A stretch of DNA of 64,000 bases from Hypholoma sublateritium FD-334 SS-4 (lineage: Eukaryota; Basidiomycota; Agaricomycetes; Agaricales; Strophariaceae): the NCBI GenBank assembly GCA_000827495.1, contig KN817520.1, forward strand, positions 477,700 to 541,699, read 5' to 3'. The position numbers were made by a program, and so were the translations under genes. Numbering within the stretch: the first letter of the stretch is position 1; every line of letters starts with the position of its first letter. This document shows positions 23,876 through 34,530 of this stretch, piece after piece. Under the pieces are notes generated by a model. The model was not told where the DNA came from, searched no databases, and saw nothing but the letters and a program-made list of their open reading frames with translations.

Positions 23876-24603
23876 GCGTGCATATAGGTCGTCCCACGGC
23901 ACGGCGGCCGGTGCGCACCCCACGCTGAGCTATGTACGTTCGTACCCCAAGTCCCCGTAGACGACCTAAATGCATCGCCGCTACCCACGCGGGGAGCGCG
24001 CGCCGCGCCGCACGGCGTGTAGGCGTACGGACTTATGCCGGTCTGCTGGGCACCGACTTCTGTGTAGGTTATGTACACAGGGCGCACGGGCTTAGCCCGG
24101 CCTGGCCCACAGGGCACTTAGCCCGGTCTATGCTAGTGAGAGCAACTTCCACTGTGAGCGCAACCCACACGACCGGCGGACCGAGTACCCCTCAAACACT
24201 CAAACACACCACTCAAGCTCAAACACCACCGATCCGAGAAGGGGTATTATATCGCGCACATACACGGGCCCGCGCGGCGCAGCGGCGGGCCCCAGGCTAG
24301 TAGCTAGCTAATAACTAAAAGGTAAAGCGAAGCGAAGCGTAAAAAGAGAAAGTAAAAGGCAAAGGCGAAGGGAAGCGAAGACTAGACGCAGAAGAAAGTT
24401 CCGTATGTATGTAAAAAAAGAAAAAAAGAGGAAAGACATCGAAGGGCAGCGCATAGGGCATCATAGGGGGTAGGGGCGGCGCAGAGCGCGCATTTTGGGT
24501 ACGGTCGGGGGAGGGGGTCGTCTGTAAGAGAAGCGAGCGGACGCCGCGCGCGGCGGCAGATTATCGTCGGAATAAATAGCATAGTCGTAGTCGTCGTCGG
24601 CGC

Positions 24604-26026
24604 CTAGCACAGGCTCACCTCCCACTCGCCGCCCTCGCCCCCGGGGGCGGGGGCGCTCTTCAGCGCAATGCGCACGCGCGTGCGCGGGGCGTCGAGCGGC
24701 AGCTCGTGCGGCGCCGCCCCGCCGGCGTAGGCGCCGAAGCCCATCGCGTCGAGCGCGGCGAAGTCGAGCGGGACGTCCAGCGAGAACGGCTGTTGGTGGG
24801 AGTGTGCGTGGTGCGTGTGCTGAGGCTGGTGTTGCGGGTGCACGGGCAGCTGCGCGAGGTCGTACCGCAGGCTGCCGTCGGGCGCGAACGGCGCGGCGAA
24901 GTCCGGCGCGCCGAGGAAGGGGTCCGCGTCCCACGGCGCGGGGTAGTGCAGCTGCGCGGGCGACTGTGGCGGGGGCGACGACTCCGACGCGGGGTGTATG
25001 CGCACGCGGATGGTGCGCGGGTCCGCGGGGGCGGCCTCGAAGGAGACGGCGAGGTCGCCGAGGGCGGCGAGGGCGGCGTCGTCGTCGGGGGCGAAGGCGA
25101 GGCGCTGCGGGGCGGCGGCCCAGGCGTACTCGGGGACGGCGGCGAAGTCGTACGCGGGCGCCGGGGCGAACGGGCTGGGGAGCGGGAGGCGCATGGCGAG
25201 GAGGGACGGCAGTGCGCAGAGGAGGACCTGCACAGGGTGAGTGGGGGTTTGGGGGGGACAGGGGGGGCGTACCATGAGACCGAGGGAGGCGCCCTTGTGC
25301 TGGGGCGGGCGCGGGCAGAGGAAGGGCTCGGCGGCCTCGAGCTTGACGGGGGATGCGAGCTGGGCGGCGAGGGCGCGCTCGCGCTCGGCGGCGGCGGCGA
25401 GCTGCGCGCGCAGCTGGTCGACCTCGGCCGAGGCGGAGAGCGCCTGCAGCCGGGCGTTCTCCTGCTCGAGCTCGGCGACCCGTCTGCGGAATGAGCCAGC
25501 GTCTGCGAAACAAGACAGGGACGTACACCTCCATGCACTCAAACTCCTCGCGCTTGCGCTGGCGGCTGAGGAACGCCGCCGCGCGGTTCTTCACGAGGCG
25601 GGCCTCGCGCTTCGAGAGGCCGGAGACGTCCGGGGGCACAAAGTCCTTGCTCGAGATGCGCTCGCCGACGGCGCGCTTGCGCGGGGCGCCCGGCGTCGGG
25701 CTCGCGGAGCGCTTGCGGGCGGCGCAGGGGTCGTCGTCGTCGGCGGCGAGGCTCGGCGAGCGCGAGGGCGGCGTCGGCGGGCGCGGACCGCCGATGTCGA
25801 ACAGCTGGTGCGTGGGGACGCAGATGGCGGGCGACAGCGGGGCGCGCAGCATGCGGGCGGCGGGCGGGGGCGACGGGGCCTCGTCGGAGAGCGGCGGCGA
25901 CGGCGGGAGCTGGTAGTAGGCGAAGGCGGCGTCGGCGGCGTCCCAGCAGGCGTCGGTGGGCGACAGCAGGGGCGCGTCGGCAGAGATGATCTGGGACATT
26001 TGCAGGGAGAGCGAGTGCGAGTGCAT
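24604..26026 (-). CDS. bZIP transcription factor with a hydrophobic segment after the zipper
   Basis: Nuclear DNA-binding regulator. After a Pro/Ser-rich N-terminus of about 120 residues comes the basic region LSKREARLVKNRAAAFLSRQ, then RKREE (residues about 138-161), with the bZIP signature Asn147-x7-Arg155. The leucine zipper spans residues about 167-210. A 43-base intron (donor GTACGT) inside the domain must be removed to restore the zipper register (ECMEVRVAELEQENARLQAL). A second intron near 25227-25273 precedes VLLCALPSLLAM, giving an 18-residue hydrophobic stretch ASLGLMVLLCALPSLLAM about 20 residues past the zipper. The C-terminus is Pro/Ala/Asp-rich and ends WEVSLC (TAG at 24606-24604). 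The basic region resembles ATF6/CREB3 and plant bZIP28/60 more than classical Hac1. Starts at 26026 or 25999 are both possible. Codon use is extremely GC-rich. A role in the unfolded-protein response is inference. Confidence 0.85.
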
Positions 26027-26240
26027 CGTATTAGCGGGCGAGGGCGTTATAACAAAGAGCGGGCGGACATATGTCGCTAGCTCGGTTCAGTTCGCAACAG
26101 TCACGCGCTCACCATCGAGATCCAGTCATCCACGTGCCCCCGATCGTGATCCAACCAACACGGCCACACAGAGGCGCGCACTGCGCCCCCAGCCCGCGAT
26201 CGTGATCGCCCCCGTCGACGCGCGGTACCGCGCTCATCGT
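26027..26240 (-). promoter_or_regulatory. Upstream region of bZIP gene with repeated CGATCGTGATC motif
   Basis: Two copies of CGATCGTGATC lie at about 26138 and 26187, with a related CACGATCG near 26240 and a CCACGTG E-box-like site near 26132. The same motif recurs as an inverted pair at 28959-28996. They could be binding sites for the factor itself or another regulator; this is inference from repetition and position. Confidence 0.4.
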
Positions 26241-26920
26241 GCACGATCGCCAGTAGCTTGTTCAATGCAACGCGCCGCACGCCAATCAACCGCACAGCGC
26301 GCGCGCGCGCCTCCCTCAGGGATACACTCACAACTGCTCCCACTCCTACCACCCCTCCGCGGCCCACCACCCAGCCAGCGTGGCAGGCACCACCACCACC
26401 ACCACCACCCCCCAAACAAGTACCCACATCCCGATCCACACATCCGCGCGATCGATGACACAATATAGCGTTTCGATAGAGGTGCACGAAGGCACCAAGT
26501 AATAATAGCAAGTATACACCGCGCATACAGCACGCGTACACAACACAAAGCATACAAACCACGCCCAGCCTCCGAGAGTGCCCTGCATAGCGAAGCGCAT
26601 TTCTGCCCCCGCGCCAAGGCTCGCCGCGCGTCTATTTTTGGCGCCCAGCTGCCTTTTCCGGAAGGGACCCCGGGTGCACCGTGCGCAGGGCTGGGCGGAA
26701 CGGCAGATGCAGCGCAGCGAGCAGGGGCTGCATGTGCTGGGCACTGGGATAAAGATACAGATAAAGGAAATATACAGATAAGGCGTGCATCCCGCGGAGG
26801 CCCCAGCAATATATGGGCACGCGTTGCACATTGCATTACCAGTTACGCTAGATCTACATGTCAGCGCGGCGTAAAAGCCCTGCTGCGGGGCCCCGTCTCC
26901 GGGGGGTGTACATTATTTAT
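26241..26920. other. Non-coding region upstream of the bZIP gene
   Basis: No recognisable gene. Contains an (ACC)n microsatellite at about 26388-26409 within a C-rich stretch. The region is a likely long 5' leader or promoter of the bZIP gene. Confidence 0.5.
26388..26409 (+). repeat. Microsatellite (ACC)n
   Basis: About seven uninterrupted ACC units followed by a C run. Confidence 0.9.
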
Positions 26921-28000
26921 CGAGCGAGGACCACTCATAGGAATAATTTCACCAAAGACGAAAGACGGACGCGGAAGTGTGCTGGTTTATAGATTAGATG
27001 CTTCAAGCAAAGAACAGGCATATCGCCTGGCCGCACCCGCCGACATCGCCCTTTCCCGCGCAGAAAATCCGAGGCATATTCTGCCGTTCCGCACCGCCTT
27101 TTTCCTTGTGGGTGTCCCCGTTTGTGACTGCACAAATAGATACACTCTCATGGAACGTATAATTCAAACAAGGAAATGGCTGCATAAATCGGGATTTTCA
27201 ATTCGAAAGCAGCAGGTCTGATTATATGCCCGAGCAAGGGCATGGAAACCGCCGCCCCGCGCCACGATAACTGCATTGTATACGCTGTAAATAGCGAATA
27301 CATAGGTAGAAAGACTGCATTTTCGTGGCATACTCGTCGCGCTTTGGTCCGTTTATGTCTCAAATAGCCAGCCTCTCGCGTACCACACAACACGAGGAAA
27401 CGGCGTTCTCTGGGATATCGCTCTCGTGCGCTGCTGGTATCGGTTCAAAGCAGGTAAATTGAACACTGGGTAAATTGAATATCGCCCCGCGGCAGAAGCG
27501 GGCGCGAGGCGCCTCTTCTCGTGATTCATTGGCATTATACACGATTTAAATAACAAACAGGTGTACGTATACCGGCTGCCTGCGCCGACGCGAGGAGGCC
27601 TTGTTTCCCGCGTGAATAATCCGACGAAGGTTGCCGTTTCGTCGCACACTTTGGGCGCATGGGTGGCCCCGTTTCCGCCACAAATAGATAAACTTTCGGG
27701 TAACGTATAACGCAAGGGAATGGTTACATGTATCGGGATTTTTGATTCGAAAAATAGGCAAGCTGAAAAGGCGTCGACGCGCATGGAAACCGACGCCTCT
27801 CGTCATGATTATTGGCATTGCACATGCCTCACATAGCGAATAACATACAGGACACCCGCCCGACGAAATGGAGGTTTCCCTGTGTCGAAAGTCCGGTGGA
27901 AAAATTGCCTTTTTGCGGCACGAGTCCGACCGACGACTGTACGTCGCAAATAGATAGCCTTCCGTGTAGCGCAGCACGACACTGCGCGCAAACAGGCGGT
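26920..28000. repeat. Tandem array of four diverged ~270-bp units
   Basis: Four successive copies share the order: CATGGAAACCG..GCC front; CATTGxACATx..CACATAGCGAATAACATA; TTGCC-TTTTCG-GGCACACT; then GTxGCAAATAGATA followed by xACTTTCGTGTAACGTATAA. The front half-unit is clearest at 27241, about 27502 and 27782; the AAATAGATA core at about 27134, 27363 (AAATAGCCA), 27682 and 27950. The copies differ by many substitutions and small gaps, so the array is old. No coding frame is conserved between copies. Confidence 0.75.
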
Positions 28001-28144
28001 ACTGTCAACCCTGTGAAGCGCACGGTATGATGTCACCAATCGTCCACGCAGCGACGCGACGCAGCGAGTCCGGGGTCCTGCCCCGCCGCCCCGCCCCGCC
28101 CACCCATCGCAGCCCAGCCCAGCGCGCCGCAAATAGCGCGGTGG

Positions 28145-28167
28145 CGCACGCACGCACGCACGCACGC
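28145..28167 (+). repeat. Microsatellite (CACG)n
   Basis: About five and a half CACG/GCAC units in a row, in GC-rich context. Confidence 0.9.
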
Positions 28168-28958
28168 TCCGCCCGGGTTGGGCGAGTGCCAATCCCTACA
28201 AATCACTGATCACGCCGGCGAAGCTCGAAGCGTAAGTAATAGCACCCACTCGCACGGCGCACGCACGCAGGGTATAATTAAGTTATTGTGCCCACCCAGG
28301 TTTCTCCGCGCTTCGCTGGGCTTCGCTTCGCTTCGATGCGATCGCGATCAGGCCCCGGGGCGCGTGCGCGTGCTGTATGCTGTATGCATGCATATACATC
28401 TCTATATACACGCTCGAATCTGCATATGATTCTCCCCAGCCGCTCACGGAGACGAACGGACATAGCGCGTATTTTTGGCGCGGGCCTTCTGCTTCTGGCA
28501 GGGCGGCTGCTGATCAGCCGCCGTCGTGCGGGGCTGGGGCCCGGCGGGCGTAGTACCGATGCGATTCGCCGGTGCTGTGCGCGCAGGTGCAGCGCGCCAC
28601 TGCGCGCACGGACGCTGCTGCTCGCGGCTGGCTGTGCGCGCACTGGGCTACCACACACGCACGCGTGCGTGCGCACGCTCACTACGCTACACATCCACGC
28701 CTCAGCGCACGCCGCGCACCCAAGCTCCGCCCGCAGCCACCCCCACCCACCCCCGCGCGCTCTCCGCGGCGTTACATCACATCGCACCGCGCTATTCCTG
28801 CCACCCAGGCGCCCCTATACGCCCGCTGCTCAGGCTAGTCCCCAGCGGCGGTCACTTGACCCCCCACCCCCCCCGTGGATGTGGGGTTGGCGCGAGCCTT
28901 CTAGGCAGGGAAAAAGGCAGGCACCCGCCCCGGGGGCAGGAGGCAGCGAAGCACCCGC

Positions 28959-28996
28959 TGATCACGATCGCGCCGTGGAGTCGCCGATCGTGATCA
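28959..28996. repeat. Inverted repeat, 12-bp arms
   Basis: Perfect arms TGATCACGATCG (28959-28970) and CGATCGTGATCA (28985-28996) around a 14-base spacer. Each arm contains the CGATCGTGATC motif also found twice upstream of the bZIP start. Could be a protein-binding site pair or a hairpin. Confidence 0.8.
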
Positions 28997-29189
28997 CGAA
29001 GCCTCCGCGCGGGGCCTTATTAGCGCTCGTCGCGCCCCATCCCGCCCAGCCCCGCCCCTGCCCCTGCGCGCGCGCTGGGGCAGGCAGGCGCCCGGCCGAC
29101 GCGGGCGGCGGGAGCAGGGCGCAGAGCCGGTGCGACGCATCCACGCCGCGCGCAGCGGGCTATTCCTGCGCCGAAGCCCCGCTATACAT

Positions 29190-29206
29190 ACACACACACA
29201 CACACC
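29190..29206 (+). repeat. Microsatellite (AC)n
   Basis: Short run of alternating A and C following CTATACAT. Confidence 0.85.
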
Positions 29207-31699
29207 CGTCCAGTCCCAGCATCCAATCGCGCGTGCGCCCGCATCGCGCGGGGCGCCTGCATTCGCGCGCCCCCGGCGAGTTGTGCAGCAGCAGCGCACT
29301 TTCGCTTCGCTTCGCGTACTTACCCACCGCGCTATATATGGCGCCGGCGCCGCCCTATCGCAGCCATCGCGCGCTCGGAATAGCGCGGTCACCTGGCGCG
29401 GGGGCTGTAGGACGTGCGGGGGCGGTCACGGGGCGGGGGGCGCAGAGGCAATGGATGGTATTGGCGGCGTGCGCGTAGGAAGAGGTAGGATGGCGCGCGT
29501 CATAGCGGGTCACACCGCACCCGCGCGATTGGGCGGCTGGAGCTCGCTGATAAGACGCACTTAGCGGACTTTGGGCCTATCAGATAGGGCGAGGCGCGAC
29601 ACCGCCCGGCGGGTGGCACGGCGTGCGTGCGGGCAGGCCGCACGCCCGCCGCGGATGCGCGCGTATCTCGTCGCCGCACGCGCAGAGCCTCGCGTTGCGC
29701 GGACGCCTCATACGGGGTATTAGCGTCGTACAGCCAAGCCCACCGATATTCTACTCCTCCACTACGTAGCGCGCGGACGCCCCGGGTCACGCGCGAGCGC
29801 GTACGAGAATAGCGGCGCAGTCACCGGGCGCGGACCCAGTACGCATTAGGCGTTAACCTAATAGTGTAGCGAGCCGTAGCCTCCTCGGCTGGGCGACATC
29901 TGCGCCCACGCCTCCCTCATACATACCATAGGGGCGAAGACAGCCCAGCAAGCGCGGGACCCGCGACGCGCCATACCCGCGTACCGGAGCTTGGCGCGCC
30001 CTGCACGTCCAGTGCGCCGCGCGCCGCCGATCTCCTGCGCGGCCGGATTTCCAGGCAGGACGGTGGCACGGGGCGTGCGTCTGCGTCCCAGAACGCCCGA
30101 CGCGGACGCGAGGGTGCAGTTACGCCGAGAGCACGCGTAGGGTGCGCCCCGTGCCCCTGGCGCGTTCCGAGGCGCTGGCTGGCCTGCGACTAATAGGCTC
30201 TGGGGAGCCGGCGCGCTGGGTAATGCGCACGCCCCGGATGAAACTCTGCCTGTGATATTATAAGCACGCAAGTAATTAGGAGCTCGGGGTGCGTCGGCCG
30301 GTACAAGCACTGCGTCGCACTAATGTGCAGTGCGCACAGTCAAATGGGCAGTCGTTCGCGACGCCGGCGTCCCACTAATTAGACGGACCGCGTTAAGTTG
30401 CATCTCTAATAGGCTCTGAGTTGGACAGAGTAGGCTCACGGCTTTCTAGCAGTACGGCGCTCAAGGTTGCGAAGCGAGTCGCCACCCGCCGATTACCTCT
30501 GACATTGCTTCTTTTGGAAACGCCCTCGGCTGGGAAAGTCGATGGCCTACAAAAATAGCCGCTGGGCGCGGCGTGACCCGCCTGGTCAGGCGAGCGACCG
30601 CGGCGAGCAGTGCGCTATCAGCCAAGGGCAGAGATAGGCGCCTAAAATAGTCATCGATGCAGAGTGCCACAAGATCGCGTTTCCGGGTGATCAGTGGCCA
30701 GTTTCTCGACTGAATGTCCAACAATGGCTCCTCACTACCGCATCTCTAACTTGGAACAATGGTATCAGGCCTCCCACCCTAAGGCGCAAATTTAGAAAGA
30801 GCAACATAGATAGGGCGATGATTAGGTTCCATTTACGTCTTTCGGGCAGGCCGTCCGCAGAATACCGCACCTAAATAAAGCCCAAGTTAAATTAGTCAAG
30901 ACAAGTTTGAAGCTTGAGCTTACGAGCACGCCTTGATTGAAGAGGACCCCATTGGAGCACCCGAAGATGCACGTTGTTACCAAACGCTCCAGGCGGTGCA
31001 CTTACGGCTTCGACTCGTAGCACGCTGCACACTATGCCTGATGCATGCATGATTCAGAATTGGGGGCAGGTCGCTATCGCAGCCTCGTGCACTGTCAGCC
31101 ATATCTTCCATGCACCCCGCCCGACGCGGGCGTACAAGGCAATCTCCTGATTTATCTCTGCTCGCAAACCGATCGACTCAAGCACGCGCGCACGCCAGGA
31201 CGACCAGCTCGAATATTTGCCTTCCATGTACACCCAGTTCATGCGGCGGCACCGCGTGCGCCACGCCCGGCGCGCCGCCGCCGCACGCGCTCTCACCGTG
31301 GCGCAGCGCAGCGCTTCTCCGGCGTCGGCAGGCCCGCGTACAGGGCGCGCCGCGCGCGTAGCGCCCGCTCCGCCGCCAAGCGCCGGCACGCCGGGGCCCC
31401 CTTCCCGTGCGGCGCCGCGCCACCTGGCACGCGGGGATACCCCACGCACCCCGGCGGCGCTTGCGTCGGCGCGGAGGGCGCACGCGCAGGTAGGGCCGGG
31501 GCGCGAGGCCCGTCGAAGGCGTCCCGCGTCCCCAGCCGCGCGCGAAGTCCGATATCGGCCCGGCGGGAACGCGATTAGGCGGGCCCGCGCTATTCCGGGC
31601 TGTGGCTGCAGCAGGGCAGCGGGACGCCGGGCGCGGTGTCCCCAGTGCTCGGTGCGCTGATAGCAGGGCGTCGAACGCAAGAATATCTTGCGTTATCCG

Positions 31700-33250
31700 C
31701 CCCACTCCAGCATCCCGGCTACAACATTGGACCGGGTTACGAACGTTCCAGTCTGTTGACGAGGGGCGATAAGAGCGCCCGGATCGCGTTGGAATTGCGT
31801 ACATGGGAAATGGCGTATTCCGAGCGGTGCCCCCGTTCTGCGCCCACCGCTAGGCATCAAATCCAGAAGCACCAGGGATAAATCAGGTAGATGGCATTAA
31901 TTGATATTTCCATTGCTCGCGTCCTTGTGCACAGAATATTTGCGACATCATGGAGCTCGTGTTGCCCGGGCCAAGAGAAACATATTCTTGATGTCGACAG
32001 CCATTTCGAACAAATTCCCGGGTCGAGGTAGGTCGAAGTCCTCGCCGGGAGATGCTCACGAGATAATAGATACTTCGATAATTGTCGAGATGATGATTAA
32101 CCACCCAGCTGTGATGTCGAAAATCACCAACTATTTCGGTAAGCATAAGAACATGGCTCCAACGCCCCGGACACCGTCGACGTTCATCGTGAAGTCCGAG
32201 GATGTCCATGGCTGTTCGATGCTAACAACATCCATATGCTGCGGCCAAGGGACCCAAGGTCATAAACTCGGGAGAATCAATAGCACAGAGGGAATAATTT
32301 ACCAGGAACGGCTAGAAACTTGGGAAGGTATATTAATAATCGCGAATGAAAATGAACGCCTTCAAGTATGAGTCCGGTCGCCTTGATGCTGATGAACACC
32401 ATAAGTCCGAGATCTGAACGACAACATCGTCCGGCTTGACCTGGGCTTGACCATTGAAAAATCGAAGTTTCGAAATAAACGTAACGTGTGCAATCCATGG
32501 TTATTCGGATGTCTCTTCAGGAGCTATCGGAGAAATCCCCGTGATCATATGAAAGTCAAAAATAAAGTGGTTAGGGCCTCAGTGATACCCGTGAATTTCA
32601 AGTGCTCAACAAATCCATGTACAACGACCATTCAGTAAAGCGCACGATCTTGCACGGTGAGGACGGGAAGTGTATATTCATGATGGAGTAAGCGATCGAT
32701 TTTTATTCGTACACTTGTTCTCTGCGTACGCCAGAGACTGGAAAAAACAGTGCATTAGTGGTTTAACTTGGGTACAACAAAAGTGATCTCGGGTGCTGAC
32801 ATTACGTCTGCCCAAAATCAAGCAGTTAGCTTCTACTATTGAGAAAGACTGATTTGAAAGGTCGTCTATACAATTTGTCTATATCACGTCGTGCCCGAAG
32901 ATCATGGGCAGAACTGTATGTGTACCTGTTCCGAAATTGGGCTTGCACGGTGCATCATAGGACCGGGCCGTTGTATTCCTCCGAAGTGAACGTTAAAATT
33001 AACCGCATTGCCTGTGCGAGAAACAATTTCTCAAGGTATCTAGACCTGCAGACAAAGGTTGTCGAGATATGCAGAAGATGGCAGCGAATATTCACCGTTC
33101 TCATCACTTGACAAGCCGTAAAACAGCAGAAACGAGCCAGCCCGAGAAGACACAGGAACAGTGGTGTCATAGTTATTCCTCGCCTTCTGTACATAATGAT
33201 GTAAAACATAACCATGTAACATGTCGGTGTATTCAGAAATAACAGGATGC
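31700..33250. other. Gene-poor region, possible degenerate sequence
   Basis: About 1.5 kb of ordinary base composition. Minus-strand fragments around 31950-32470 look like decayed coding sequence (for example SDFTMNVDGVRGVGAMFLCL followed by an in-frame stop), but no family is recognised and no frame stays open. Confidence 0.35.
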
Positions 33251-33252
33251 GT

Positions 33253-33740
33253 TTCTCACAGAGTTTAATAGAACCCGGGTTAGTCCTGTAATGGCGGCGA
33301 CCTTTTCCTCCCATCGACCGGTTCTCTCGCATTGAAAAGACTGCCACTCTATCGTACGAGAACAATAATCACTGCTGAGGATATGATTCAGAGTGGACCA
33401 CAGTAATCACACACCAGGAGCAAGGAATCGAATTCCGCTGGCCTATGTCTTTCAAGATTATGGGGAAAGAAAATGACCGAGAATTTTAATATATCAATCC
33501 GATGCAATTCTAATTTTTGTTCATTGGGTCTTGAAATTTTCAAAGATATTCATAAGAAATAAAATGACTTGCAGCAGACAACTTATTGAATAGGCTAATA
33601 GCAACGATGAAGTCATTTTGTCATACACCTATGTATATCAGCTATTAGGGTATGCTCTGGTATTTTAGATGGGCACAGGATCGAGGAGTACGTCCCCACG
33701 GATCTCATCTACACGCTTGAGAACCACCACCGTTTCTCCA
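33253..33740 (-). pseudogene. Relic of a third MFS transporter
   Basis: Two fragments match the neighbouring transporter genes on the same strand. At 33675-33740 the minus strand reads VVLKRVDEIRGDVLLDP, matching LVLKRIDNDRGDATPDP of the gene at 34531-36716. At 33253-33336 the DNA closely matches the last 80 bases of that gene, including the sequence around MRENR, CCCGGGTTCTATT and the stop region, but the frame is shifted and broken. In the intact gene these landmarks are about 1.1 kb apart, here about 0.4 kb, so there has been internal deletion. Parts at higher coordinates may be too decayed to read. Confidence 0.7.
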
Positions 33741-34530
33741 GTGGGACATGGGACTGCTTGGGATTACTTGGAAGTATGCGTAGCTAGCCTGAAATAATGG
33801 GGTACAGATGTTTGGAAATTTGCGGCGATTTTTTTGCCCGAGCCACACGTTCACGGAGGCTACACGTTCGAAGGCCCCACCTATGATCAGCATAAAAACC
33901 GCCAAAGCTGTGAGACATAATGACGTGCCGTGTGCTGAGTTGCACATTAAACTTAAAGCAAGGGAATTCGAAGAAAACATATCACAAGGTCAGCACGCGA
34001 AACATATCTCACTCGCGGCGTACTTGTGCTATTTTGGGCAAAAGATTGACCATCATAGAGCAAGATACATGAACAGTGCCCAAATGACGTCGTCGCCGCG
34101 ACTGTGTGTGAGGCACCGGTGATGTGTTTTGTCATTAATATAGGCATGTCCTTTCGAGTCGGACAGAGCAGCGTGAGCTCAGGTGAGCGGTCAAGCGGTC
34201 ACGCCCTGTGCTGTCGGCGTAGCACCAGGGGCGCTTGATTATGTAGGCGCACCGCGCGCTTAAATCCCCGAATTTGATGCCATCATACAGGATTCTCAGA
34301 CTACATAGACGCTCATAGTTCTTGATATCTTTGGGTCGCTTGCCGAAAGCAATGAACTGGGTAATTGCTGAAGGGTTCTAATATAATAAATTAAATTAAA
34401 GTATACCACGGAATAATAGATTCTTCGCTTCAACAAGTTTGCGTAAAGATATAAGTAATACAGAGGCAAACATCGGAAACTTGGCCTAGTCTACACGGTA
34501 TCGCCTATGGATATTCCTAGAACACGGCTC
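33741..34530. other. Intergenic / decayed sequence
   Basis: About 790 bases with only short frames. It should contain the rest of the decayed transporter, but I see no clear match. A/T-rich near 34380-34450. Confidence 0.4.

Larger units (their letters stand above)
20000..24300. other. GC/CpG-rich non-coding block, left part
   Basis: About 4.3 kb of strongly GC-rich, CpG-dense sequence full of GCGCGC runs. Open frames up to about 220 codons exist on both strands, but their products are Arg/Ala/Pro/Gly-rich and look like a by-product of rare stop codons. It contains at least two dispersed repeat families and a C-rich strand tract, listed separately. No gene is supported. Confidence 0.6.
28000..31700. 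other. GC/CpG-rich non-coding block, right part
   Basis: 3.7 kb similar to the left block: CpG-dense, with long stop-poor frames on both strands (the longest about 396 codons at 28288-29478) whose Arg/Ala/Pro-rich products look like artefacts. Short dispersed similarities include GCTATTCCTGC..CCxCTATAC at about 28792 and 29160, and AATAGCG(GCG)C-GTCACCxGGCGCGG at about 29375 and 29810. No gene supported. Confidence 0.6.

Noticed and set aside
23489..23887. 132-codon Pro/Ser/Thr frame in the C-rich tract
   Set aside because: Explained by the C-rich strand composition.
24706..25494. 262-codon frame antisense to the bZIP gene
   Set aside because: Gly/Val/Arg-rich mirror of the bZIP coding strand, caused by its GC-rich codon use.
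24604..26026. Classical Hac1 with an Ire1-spliced intron
   Set aside because: Both introns have normal GT...AG borders and I could not find a convincing pair of Ire1 loop sites; left as an open point under the bZIP finding.
26920..28000. CRISPR-like array
   Set aside because: Units are about 270 bases, diverged and without short identical repeats and unique spacers; the genome is eukaryotic.
28288..29478. 396-codon plus-strand open frame
   Set aside because: Product is Arg/Ala/Pro-rich with no domain; stop-poor frames are expected on several frames in such GC-rich DNA, and overlapping frames are equally long.
31045..31804. Several 150-208-codon frames on both strands
   Set aside because: Overlapping on opposite strands with the same Arg/Ala/Pro bias; no motif.
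33410..33440. tRNA-like T-arm around GGAATCGAATTCC
   Set aside because: Stem and spacing do not allow a cloverleaf; the word is simply a palindrome around GAATTC.
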